Positions 1 to 6,485 of a stretch of DNA of 64,000 nucleotides are shown here, piece after piece. The position numbers and the translations under genes were made by a program. The notes under the pieces are model-generated. The model did not search any database and was not told where the DNA came from. It was given only the letters and a program-made list of their open reading frames with translations. The DNA is from Lutimaribacter_A marinistellae. GTDB taxonomy: Bacteria > Pseudomonadota > Alphaproteobacteria > Rhodobacterales > Rhodobacteraceae. Each line of letters begins with the position of its first letter. The stretch's first letter is position 1. The stretch lies in NCBI RefSeq assembly GCF_042648365.1, contig NZ_JBHRXI010000029.1:3503-67502 (forward strand), written 5' to 3'.

Positions 1-247
1 CAAGAAGGTGAGTTCCCATCCGCATCATGGCGTCCCAGAGGCCGTGTTCCGCCTGTCGATAGAGCCTTGCGTCAACGATCACCAGCCGGACCGGGGCTCC
101 GGTCGGTATGTCTATCGAGGTCGCGATGCTGGTTTGGTTGGCTGGAATGCCACCCTCTATCAGGATTTCCGACAGATCGGCTGCAATGATCGGGTTCGGG
201 TGCAGAACCAGGCAGACCGCGTGCGTGTCGGCCGGTTTCCTGTCCAT
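1..247 (-). CDS. Receiver-like protein, partial (runs off left edge)
   Basis: An open frame starts at an ATG at 247 and stays open to base 1, giving 82 residues. A GGAG ribosome site lies about 11 bases upstream. The fold pattern resembles a CheY-type receiver: a hydrophobic first strand (LVLHPNPII), then a helix, then a strand ending in VDAR where the phospho-acceptor Asp would sit (LVIVDARL). The acidic pair normally found after the first strand is replaced by His-Pro, so phosphorylation may be lost or altered. Transcribed away from the Crp/Fnr gene. The C-terminal part is outside the window, so an output domain cannot be excluded. The family call is inference from pattern only. Confidence 0.6.
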   Translation of the reverse strand, partial: MDRKPADTHAVCLVLHPNPIIAADLSEILIEGGIPANQTSIATSIDIPTGAPVRLVIVDARLYRQAEHGLWDAMMRMGTHLL

Positions 248-351
248 TCTTCTTTGCTCCGTTCGTTTCGGTGTTCGCTCCGGCGGCCTCAAAATGGAAC
301 AAGTCCAATCCCGGCGCATTAAACTGTGACAATCCAAAGGAGGAAAACATC

Positions 352-1077
352 GTGGTCGACTGCGCCAATTGTCCGCTTCGCAAATTCGAGGTCTTCGACT
401 CCCTCAACCGAGACGAGACGGCATTCATGCGACGCTTCAAGCATGGCGAGTTGAAGGTCGACCCCGGTACGCCGTTGCTGATGGAGGGATCGAACAGCCC
501 GCAACTGTACACCGCGCTTCGCGGGATGGGCCTGCGTTACAAGATCCTTCCAAACGGAAAACGTCAGGTGGTCAACTTCATACTTCCGGGCGATTTTTTG
601 GGGCTGCAGGCTGGTCTGATGGGCGAGATGCAGCATTCCGTTGAGGCGACGACACCCATGGTTCTGTGCGTGTTCGATCGCGCCGAGCTGTGGACCCTCT
701 TCAAGAACGAACCTGAGCGTGCCTTTGACCTGACGTGGCTCTCGGCGATGGAAGAGCACTTTCTGGGCGATGCTTTGACGTCGATCGGCCAGATGTCTGC
801 GGTGGAAAGGTTAAGCTGGGGCTTGTTGCGCTATTTCACGAAATGCCGTGACCTCGGCCTTGCTGATGGCTCGCGCTGTCCGTTTCCCTATCGCCAACAG
901 GATTTGGCGGACGCTCTGGGCTTGTCCCTTGTTCACACGAACAAGACCCTGATGAAGTTGCGCCAGAGGCAGATTGTTTCGGTTCAGGATGGGTGTCTTA
1001 CCATACTTGACCACGACACGCTGGCCGATAGTGCCATGCTCGAAGTCAAGCGTCCGCAGAGAAGACCTCTGATCTGA
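352..1077 (+). CDS. Crp/Fnr family transcriptional regulator
   Basis: 241 residues. A cyclic-nucleotide-binding-like beta barrel occupies about residues 20-130 and a C-terminal winged helix about 150-225 (QQDLADALGLSLVHTNKTLMKL is the HTH). I chose the GTG at 352 because AAAGGAGG sits at 336-343 at ideal spacing; an upstream in-frame start at 271 has no such site. The N terminus has CANC, two Cys at residues 4 and 7, and a third Cys lies in the barrel. Classical FNR uses four Cys for its [4Fe-4S] cluster, so this is not a standard FNR and its ligand is unknown. It is divergent from the receiver-like gene. Family confident, signal unknown. Confidence 0.9.
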   Translation: MVDCANCPLRKFEVFDSLNRDETAFMRRFKHGELKVDPGTPLLMEGSNSPQLYTALRGMGLRYKILPNGKRQVVNFILPGDFLGLQAGLMGEMQHSVEATTPMVLCVFDRAELWTLFKNEPERAFDLTWLSAMEEHFLGDALTSIGQMSAVERLSWGLLRYFTKCRDLGLADGSRCPFPYRQQDLADALGLSLVHTNKTLMKLRQRQIVSVQDGCLTILDHDTLADSAMLEVKRPQRRPLI

Positions 1078-1092
1078 TCGATCACTCTATGC

Positions 1093-1121
1093 AAAAAAGG
1101 AGGCGCGACCTGTCGCGCCTC
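1093..1121. terminator. Intrinsic terminator between convergent genes
   Basis: An 8-bp perfect stem (AGGCGCGA 1101-1108 with TCGCGCCT 1113-1120) with a CCTG loop, extended by a G-C pair. Read on the minus strand it is followed by six T (bases 1098-1093), so it should end the FNT/DUF2945 operon. It may also slow transcription leaving the Crp/Fnr gene. Confidence 0.8.
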
Positions 1122-1135
1122 TGCTGTTGAACTGA

Positions 1136-1348
1136 TCATTGACGTGAAAGCTCGGAAGCGGATTTCAGAACCTTGCTGCCGTCCTCTTGCTTGATGAGAA
1201 ATGCAGGATCCTTGGGGGAGGCGTCGCGGGTCACTTCGTTTCCCTTGATCTTGCAAGTCACTTTTTGAGTGAACCGCTCTACGATCTCGCCCTCTCCCTT
1301 TCCGTTTCCCCACTCCCATTCTACCTGGTCGCCGGTACTGAGCCCCAT
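1136..1348 (-). CDS. DUF2945 family small protein (TUDOR-like)
   Basis: 70 residues, starting with MGLSTGDQVEWEWGNGKGEGEIVERF and ending in a charged tail. The spacing of GDxVxWxW, then Gxxx(G)xV and a K-rich strand fits DUF2945, a small SH3/TUDOR-like fold often found beside stress genes; its biochemical function is not established. The ATG at 1348 overlaps the stop of the upstream gene (ATGA), so translational coupling is likely. Last gene of a three-gene operon with the small membrane protein and the FNT channel, followed by a terminator. No start upstream of the ATGA makes sense, because the extended frame runs through the neighbouring gene. Confidence 0.8.
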   Translation of the reverse strand: MGLSTGDQVEWEWGNGKGEGEIVERFTQKVTCKIKGNEVTRDASPKDPAFLIKQEDGSKVLKSASELSRQ

Positions 1349-1530
1349 CAGTCCTGCTCGGCAGCTTGGCCAACTGGTGCAGCGGTTGACTGTTCTTCGG
1401 AGGACAGGTCGCCAAGCATCCAGATTACGACTCCGATGACGGCAGCTGCGAGCACGGCGGCGCCGATTCCGAAGAGCGATGGTTTGTGGCGGCGCGACTG
1501 ACGTTCGACATTCGTTTCGGGTGCGGACAT
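1348..1530 (-). CDS. Small single-span membrane protein
   Basis: 60 residues. A short basic N terminus (residues 1-18, many Arg/Lys/His) is followed by one hydrophobic segment of about 20 residues (FGIGAAVLAAAVIGVVIWML) and an acidic, Ser/Glu/Gln-rich tail, predicting an N-in, C-out inner-membrane protein. GAGGAG lies about 8 bases before the ATG. It sits 21 bases after the FNT stop and overlaps DUF2945 by ATGA, so the three are very probably co-transcribed. No family recognised. Confidence 0.75.
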   Translation of the reverse strand: MSAPETNVERQSRRHKPSLFGIGAAVLAAAVIGVVIWMLGDLSSEEQSTAAPVGQAAEQD

Positions 1531-1551
1531 GTTTTTCTCCTCTCTTGCTTG

Positions 1552-2403
1552 TCAACCCAACGCCTCAGGGCTTTCAGGGTTCCGGGAGCGCGGTTGCGCA
1601 CGCTCGGGATCAGGCTCTACCTCGGCCTGAACCTGCCCCCAGGCGAGCATGGCGAAGACAGCTGTACCGCCAACGACATTGCCTGCCAGCACAGGGAGGA
1701 AGAAGGAGAATACCGCTTCGCGCGGTTGGAGCATGTCCTGAAACACCAGAACCCACATCTCCACGGATCCCGCTATGACATGGGTGAAATCACCGGCAGC
1801 TATCAGCCATGTGAACAGCACGATCATCAAAACTTCGTTGCCGTTCTGACCGGGCATCATCCAGACGATAGAAGCAACGAGGACGCCCGCGGGTATCGCG
1901 CGAACGAAGCCTTCGCCCGCCGGGAAGCCGGTGGCATGGGTCGACAGTTCGTTGACCGCCTCCAGCATAGCACCGTCAAAAGCGCTGCCATGCACGATGA
2001 ATAGGGCGGCCAAGCTTGCTCCGACGACATTGGCGGTCAGAACAACACTCCACAGCCGCAACACCGCGATGAGGCAGGTGCGCGTGCGGTCTTTGACAAG
2101 CGGTAACACCGTGGTGATCGTGTTCTCGGTGAACAGCTGCATGCGTCCGAGAATGACGAGGAGAAAACCGAAACTGTATCCGAGGTTCTCGATCAGGTAG
2201 CGGCCCGGCGTGTCGGGCAGGTTCACGCGGAATACGGCTTCACCCACTACGGAAAACGCGATCAGGATGCCGGCCGCAACCCCTGACCATACAAGTGATT
2301 TGAGGGGGCGGTGCAACTCTTCGTCACCGTCGCGGCGAATGACCTCGTAAATGCCCTTGGAGCTCAGACGCTCTGCCCGGCGGATCCTGATATGTTCGTT
2401 CAA
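1552..2403 (-). CDS. Formate/nitrite transporter (FNT) family channel
   Basis: 283 residues from the TTG start chosen here. Several long hydrophobic segments and the signature NLGYSFGFLLVILGRMQLFT followed by ENT place it in the FNT (FocA/NirC-like) family of pentameric channels for small monovalent anions; the substrate cannot be read from sequence. An ATG at 2466 is possible in frame, but it lies upstream of the candidate EcfG -35 (GGAAC at 2454-2450), so the TTG at 2403, with GGAG 8 bases before it, fits better. First gene of the operon with the single-span protein and DUF2945. Divergent from dps, each gene having its own stress promoter. Confidence 0.85.
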   Translation of the reverse strand: MNEHIRIRRAERLSSKGIYEVIRRDGDEELHRPLKSLVWSGVAAGILIAFSVVGEAVFRVNLPDTPGRYLIENLGYSFGFLLVILGRMQLFTENTITTVLPLVKDRTRTCLIAVLRLWSVVLTANVVGASLAALFIVHGSAFDGAMLEAVNELSTHATGFPAGEGFVRAIPAGVLVASIVWMMPGQNGNEVLMIVLFTWLIAAGDFTHVIAGSVEMWVLVFQDMLQPREAVFSFFLPVLAGNVVGGTAVFAMLAWGQVQAEVEPDPERAQPRSRNPESPEALG

Positions 2404-2429
2404 ACCGGATTCTCCATTTAAAGAATTAC

Positions 2430-2454
2430 AACGCCAGCCCGATGGGCGGGTTCC
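2430..2454 (-). promoter_or_regulatory. EcfG-type promoter of the FNT operon
   Basis: Minus strand GGAAC (2454-2450), 16-base spacer, CGTT (2433-2430). This matches the GSR sigma factor consensus GGAAC-N16/17-CGTT exactly. The -10 ends 26 bases before the TTG at 2403. Confidence 0.8.
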
Positions 2455-2466
2455 GGCAATTTTCAT

Positions 2467-2491
2467 GGAACCTAGGCATGCCGCGCTCGTT
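2467..2491 (+). promoter_or_regulatory. EcfG-type promoter of dps
   Basis: GGAAC (2467-2471), 16-base spacer, CGTT (2488-2491), an exact consensus match 31 bases before the dps ATG. It is divergent from, and 12 bases away from, the FNT promoter. Confidence 0.85.
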
Positions 2492-2522
2492 GAATGGGAG
2501 AATTCAAACGGAGGGTTATCCC

Positions 2523-3020
2523 ATGACAGATCAACTGAAGACCGTACCGAGTGCCGAGAAAGTCGAAACCGGTGTCCGTAACATCGAAGGCATTGCCGAG
2601 GGCTTGGCAGACATCCTGGCAGATACCTATCGGCTTGTGTTCAAGACGCACGCCTATCACTGGAACGTCGAGGGGCCTGCATTTTTCTCGATCCACAAGC
2701 TGACCGAGGAACAGTACGAAAACATGTTCGGGGCGGCCGACGAACTAGCGGAGCGCATCCGCGCGCTGGGCAAACTTGCCCCGATGCGTATGACTGATAT
2801 CCTCGAGCGCTCGCGTATCCAGGATCCCGACAAGATCCCCTCCGCGGGTGAGATGGTTGAAGACTTGGCCAAGGATCACGAGCGTTTGGCGCATCGCTTG
2901 CACGCGCTGATCGAGATGTCCGGCGAGCGCAACGACCCCGTGACCGAGGACCTTGCGACGGCGCGGTCAGCCTTTCATGAGCAGGCGGCTTGGATGCTTC
3001 GCGCGATCGTCGCAAGCTGA
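2523..3020 (+). CDS. dps: Dps-type DNA-binding ferritin-like protein
   Basis: 165 residues, normal Dps length. The intersubunit ferroxidase ligands are present at Dps spacing: His46 (in THAYHWNVEGP), His58, Glu62, Asp73 and Glu77. Dps oxidises and stores iron with hydrogen peroxide as oxidant and protects DNA during stress. The start is ATG 2523 with GGAGGG just upstream; an upstream in-frame ATG at 2442 would cross the promoter. It is monocistronic: an EcfG promoter in front, a strong terminator behind. The N terminus is short with few Lys, so whether it binds DNA directly is open. Confidence 0.93.
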   Translation: MTDQLKTVPSAEKVETGVRNIEGIAEGLADILADTYRLVFKTHAYHWNVEGPAFFSIHKLTEEQYENMFGAADELAERIRALGKLAPMRMTDILERSRIQDPDKIPSAGEMVEDLAKDHERLAHRLHALIEMSGERNDPVTEDLATARSAFHEQAAWMLRAIVAS

Positions 3021-3042
3021 CGCGAAAAGCCTTTCACGAAAA

Positions 3043-3074
3043 AACCCCGGCCAACTTGGCCGGGGTTCTTTTTT
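3043..3074. terminator. Bidirectional intrinsic terminator (dps / phyR)
   Basis: An 11-bp perfect stem (3043-3053 with 3057-3067) with a 3-base loop, followed by CTTTTTT on the plus strand and preceded by a run of A that gives T residues on the minus strand. It ends dps and, from the other side, phyR. Confidence 0.93.
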
Positions 3075-3091
3075 GGGGCTATTTGCAGGTA

Positions 3092-3916
3092 TCAGGCAAG
3101 TTCGATACGTTCCGAGCTTGCGAAGAACATGCCTTGGCCCACCGCAGCGCGCACCTGATCCTCGGAATAAGGTTTGGTGATCAGGAACGCAGGTTCCGGG
3201 CGTTCGCCGGTCAAAAGGCGTTCGGGGAAGGCGGTGATGAAGATCACAGGGCGGTCGCCAAGCTCGGCCAGAAGTGCATTGACGGCATCGATGCCCGAGG
3301 ATTTGTCAGCAAGCTGTATGTCTGCGAGGATAAGGTCAGGAACGGTTTCCTTGCCCTTCTCGAACGCCTCGTCGCGTGTGCGGGCTATGCCTGTCACCTC
3401 GTGACCCATGTCAGAGACGATGGCGCGCAGGTCCATGGCGATGATGCCTTCATCCTCGATGATGAGCACTTTTCCGGTCACCATTTCGGCCATCTCGGAT
3501 TTCGCGCGGTCTACGAGCTCCTTGGCCTCGTCAGGCGAGAGGTCCATGATCGTGCCGATCGCATCATAGCTGAACTCTTCGAGCGTGTGCAAAAGCAGTG
3601 CCTCGCGGCTGTTGGGGGTAAGCTGCGAAAGCCTCCATTGTGCGCGTGCTTCAAGCAGGTCGGTGACGTCCTCCTGCGGTTCCACAGGTGTTCCGGATGT
3701 GGACCAGATCTTGTGGAACGCATTGAAAAGCCTGACCTTTGTCGGCTGACTCGAATCCATCGCGGAAGGATCGGCAACGATGGCTTCGAGGGTGGCAAGC
3801 GCGTAGCGGTCCCCGGTGTCCTGCGACCCGGTGAGAGCCCGGGCATACCGACGAAGATAAGGCAATTCCGTTGTCAGTTCGGTTGCAAGATCCGCCGGCC
3901 TGTCAGGTGATGACAT
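3092..3916 (-). CDS. phyR: PhyR, anti-anti-sigma response regulator
   Basis: 274 residues. Residues about 1-145 form a sigma-factor-like (EcfG-mimic) domain, and residues 148-270 a receiver with acidic residues E154/D155, phospho-acceptor D199 (LILADIQ) and the Lys of TKPY. In the known mechanism, phosphorylated PhyR binds NepR through the sigma-like domain and releases EcfG, turning on the general stress response. It is divergent from nepR-ecfG and shares with it a palindromic EcfG-type promoter, so the module is probably autoregulated. Downstream lies a shared terminator. Domain order and gene context make the call secure. Confidence 0.97.
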   Translation of the reverse strand: MSSPDRPADLATELTTELPYLRRYARALTGSQDTGDRYALATLEAIVADPSAMDSSQPTKVRLFNAFHKIWSTSGTPVEPQEDVTDLLEARAQWRLSQLTPNSREALLLHTLEEFSYDAIGTIMDLSPDEAKELVDRAKSEMAEMVTGKVLIIEDEGIIAMDLRAIVSDMGHEVTGIARTRDEAFEKGKETVPDLILADIQLADKSSGIDAVNALLAELGDRPVIFITAFPERLLTGERPEPAFLITKPYSEDQVRAAVGQGMFFASSERIELA

Positions 3917-3943
3917 ATTTTTTCTCCTGTCCTAACTTTTTGT

Positions 3944-3971
3944 GGAACCATCGGACGGGGAGATTGGTTCC
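3944..3971. promoter_or_regulatory. Palindromic bidirectional EcfG promoter (phyR / nepR)
   Basis: GGAACC at 3944-3949 and GGTTCC at 3966-3971 make both strands read GGAAC-N17-GGTT. Plus strand: -35 3944-3948, -10 3966-3969, driving nepR-ecfG. Minus strand: -35 3971-3967, -10 3949-3946, driving phyR. Predicted leaders are short in both directions. The -10 is GGTT rather than CGTT. Confidence 0.75.
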
Positions 3972-4006
3972 CCATATGGCAAAATTTTTCAAGCAGTGCG
4001 GACAAT

Positions 4007-4165
4007 ATGGCGTCAGAAAAGCAGAAGACGGATATCGATGAACAGATCGATAAGAACTTGAAAAGGGTCTACGAGCAGACTTCGAAGGAAGCTTTGCCCG
4101 ACAAGTTCCTGGACCTGATCGCAAAGCTCAAGGCTGGAGAAGAGGTCCCTCAGAATGACGAATGA
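4007..4165 (+). CDS. nepR: NepR, anti-sigma factor of EcfG
   Basis: 52 residues: MASEKQKTDIDEQIDKNLKR, then VYEQTSKEALPDKFLDLIAKL and a short acidic tail. The two amphipathic helices with the core VYxxxxxxxxPDxFxxLLxxL are diagnostic for NepR, which sequesters EcfG until phosphorylated PhyR takes its place. The gene overlaps ecfG by 11 bases and follows the shared EcfG promoter. There is no strong ribosome site before ATG 4007; another ATG at 3976 is out of frame. It is short enough to be missed by automatic annotation. Confidence 0.93.
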   Translation: MASEKQKTDIDEQIDKNLKRVYEQTSKEALPDKFLDLIAKLKAGEEVPQNDE

Positions 4166-4712
4166 AACCAGCGATCCACGCGACGAGATCGTCGAACACC
4201 TTGGATCGCTGCGCGCTTTCGCGCGATCCCTGACCAACAACGCGGCCACGGCCGACGATCTGGTTCAGGATACGGTGGTCAAGGCATGGTCGAACATCGA
4301 CAAGTTCCAGGCCGGCACGAATATGCGGGCGTGGTTGTTCACGATCCTGCGCAACACGTTCTATTCGTTGCGTCGCAAACGCTCGCGCGAGGTTGCGGAT
4401 GTAGACGGGATCATGGCTGGCCGGTTATCCGAGAAACCCGCCCATGACGGTCGCCTTGTCATGGCAGACTTTCGTAATGCATTCGCCCAGTTGCCGGACG
4501 AACAGCGCGAGGCGTTGCTTCTTGTCGGCGCGTCGGGTTTCTCCTACGAAGAGGCAGCGGACATGTGCGGTTGTGCAGTAGGCACGATCAAGAGCCGTGC
4601 CAACCGCGGTCGGAAACGTTTGGCGGAGCTTATGCATCTGGAGGAAGGCGAAAGCCTTGAAATCACCGATAGCGCAACGGTGTCGGTCGTGAGTGGAAAG
4701 CCCGCTGCATGA
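4155..4712 (+). CDS. ecfG: EcfG-type sigma factor of the general stress response
   Basis: 185 residues. Sigma region 2 spans about residues 10-75 (DLVQDTVVKAWSNIDKF ... MRAWLFTILRN) and region 4 about 105-165 (LPDEQREALLLVGASGFSYEEAAD, then GTIKSRANRGRKRL). Region 1.1 and region 3 are absent, as in ECF sigma factors. Position between nepR and a HWE/HisKA_2 kinase, and divergence from phyR, identify it as the GSR sigma factor recognising GGAAC/CGTT promoters. It overlaps nepR at its 5' end and the kinase at its 3' end (ATGA), implying coupled translation of all three. Confidence 0.96.
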   Translation: MTNETSDPRDEIVEHLGSLRAFARSLTNNAATADDLVQDTVVKAWSNIDKFQAGTNMRAWLFTILRNTFYSLRRKRSREVADVDGIMAGRLSEKPAHDGRLVMADFRNAFAQLPDEQREALLLVGASGFSYEEAADMCGCAVGTIKSRANRGRKRLAELMHLEEGESLEITDSATVSVVSGKPAA

Positions 4713-6460
4713 CAGGGGGAGGCCGTCGGGCTGCTTTGCAGTCCCTCAGGGTCTACCTTTCGCTCATTCTCAGCATCGCCATTCTGCCGGTCGGCTTCAT
4801 TGCCGTCCAGCAGACCTCCAACGTGGTGCGGGATGCGCAAGCCCTGCAGGAACAGGATTTCTTGTTTCGTACGACACAGGCCGCCAGGACTGAACAGGCC
4901 TTGCTGCGGCGTGCGCAGGGCGCGGCGAGCAGCCTGGGCGCCGCTGCCGTCGAACTGGCCGATGATCCGGCAACCTGCAGCCGGATCATGAAGGATTTCG
5001 TCGGGTCGAGCCACGAATATGTGTTCGCAGGTTTCGTTCCGACCGATGGCCAGATGGATTGTTCGAGCGGTGATGCGCCGATGGACATGTCGCAGGTCGC
5101 CGGATGGCAGGAGTTCATCGAGAATCCGAAGGTCAATTATGCTGCCAGTACGCGGGGCGTCGTGTCAGAGCAATCCGTACTTATCGTTACGGTACCAGTT
5201 TTTGACCGCATTGGAGGCGAGCTGTTGGGCGGCGCGTCGGTCTCTGTTCCGCATAGTTTGACTGACACGTTATTGTCGGTCCAGATCGACGACCTTCACC
5301 TCGCCCTTCTCAACCCCGAAGGCGATATTCTGTCTGCAAGCACCGGCATCGACGCGACCTTTATCTTTGATGGGCTGAGCCTGGAACCGGGCGAGATGGA
5401 TGTGCATGCAAACGGGCAGACCTTCTACGTGACGCTGCCCGATGATGTCACCTATCTGGCCGCATTGGTTCCGATGGTCGAAGGCGACATCTATGCCTTG
5501 GGTCTTTGGAACACCGACACGGTGCGCTTCGAAAGCGTTGGTTTGTGGTCCGCGATCTTTCCGATCCTCATGTGGGTCGTGGCGATTGGCGTGGCGATTT
5601 TTGCGCAGGAACGACTCGTCTTGCGTCATCTCGAGCGCCTCCGGCGCAGTATGAACGCCTTTTCGGTCGATGAACCGCGCGACAGTTTCGCTTTGCTCGA
5701 CAGGCCGCCACAAGAAGTGGCCGATATCGCCGAAACGTACAACCTGATGGTTGCACGCATCATGACCGACCGGGCCGAGCTCGAAGATAACCTGCGGCAG
5801 AAGGAGCTTTTGCTGCGCGAGGTTCATCACCGCGTAAAAAACAATCTTCAGCTGATCGCTTCGATCCTGAATATGCAGATGCGCACGGTGCCACAAGGCC
5901 CGGCCAAAGACGTTTTGCGTCGCGTTCAAGACCGGGTCATGAGCATCGCCAGTATCCATAAGGCGCTATATACCGGCGAAGACGTCACGGCGGTCCGTGC
6001 GGATCTGCTGCTTGAGGAGGTTGTACGCTCGGCGTTTCGCCTTGGTGTCAGCACAGGTTCCGATGTCGTGACCGAGTTTCGCAGCGACCCGCTACAACTC
6101 GACCCCGATCAGGCGGTGCCGCTTGCACTGTTGGCGAATGAATGCGTGACCAATGCGATCAAGAATGTCGGACGCACACAGTCCGGTGAGGCCAGCATAA
6201 TTGTTACCTTGCAATGCAACGATCTTGGCAATGTCACGTTGCATGTAGAGAATACACTAGGTGACAAGCTTCACGACGCAGGAGCGGAGGACGGCTCGGG
6301 GCTGGGGACGCGCCTTATCGAAGCGTTTGTAAGCCAGTTGGGCGGCGAGTTGAGCCAAGGCGAAGAGAACGAGCACTATGTTGTCGAAATCGTCTTTCAC
6401 GCCTTGTCCTTGCCGGTCGAGCGGCACGAACTTGCCGGTACGAAACCACCGACTGCGTGA
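4709..6460 (+). CDS. Membrane histidine kinase (HisKA_2), likely PhyR kinase
   Basis: 583 residues. TM1 lies at about 13-35, an extracytoplasmic sensor of about 240 residues follows, TM2 at about 279-299, a HAMP-like linker at 300-355, then a DHp with EVHHRVKNNLQLIASILNMQ, whose His374 starts the HRxxN motif typical of the HWE/HisKA_2 family, and an ATPase domain (NECVTNAIKN; GSGLGTRLIEAFV). Its ATG overlaps the ecfG stop (ATGA). By known GSR organisation it probably phosphorylates (or dephosphorylates) PhyR in response to an external stress. The sensor has two Cys (about residues 90 and 118). The stimulus is unknown. Confidence 0.93.
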   Translation: MTGGGRRAALQSLRVYLSLILSIAILPVGFIAVQQTSNVVRDAQALQEQDFLFRTTQAARTEQALLRRAQGAASSLGAAAVELADDPATCSRIMKDFVGSSHEYVFAGFVPTDGQMDCSSGDAPMDMSQVAGWQEFIENPKVNYAASTRGVVSEQSVLIVTVPVFDRIGGELLGGASVSVPHSLTDTLLSVQIDDLHLALLNPEGDILSASTGIDATFIFDGLSLEPGEMDVHANGQTFYVTLPDDVTYLAALVPMVEGDIYALGLWNTDTVRFESVGLWSAIFPILMWVVAIGVAIFAQERLVLRHLERLRRSMNAFSVDEPRDSFALLDRPPQEVADIAETYNLMVARIMTDRAELEDNLRQKELLLREVHHRVKNNLQLIASILNMQMRTVPQGPAKDVLRRVQDRVMSIASIHKALYTGEDVTAVRADLLLEEVVRSAFRLGVSTGSDVVTEFRSDPLQLDPDQAVPLALLANECVTNAIKNVGRTQSGEASIIVTLQCNDLGNVTLHVENTLGDKLHDAGAEDGSGLGTRLIEAFVSQLGGELSQGEENEHYVVEIVFHALSLPVERHELAGTKPPTA

Positions 6461-6485
6461 GTGAAGCTCTCGCAAAGAGAGAGCG

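Noticed and set aside
5270..5959. 229-codon minus-strand frame opposite the GSR kinase
   Set aside because: The plus-strand kinase DHp and sensor domains occupy the same bases; the reverse protein is composition-driven.
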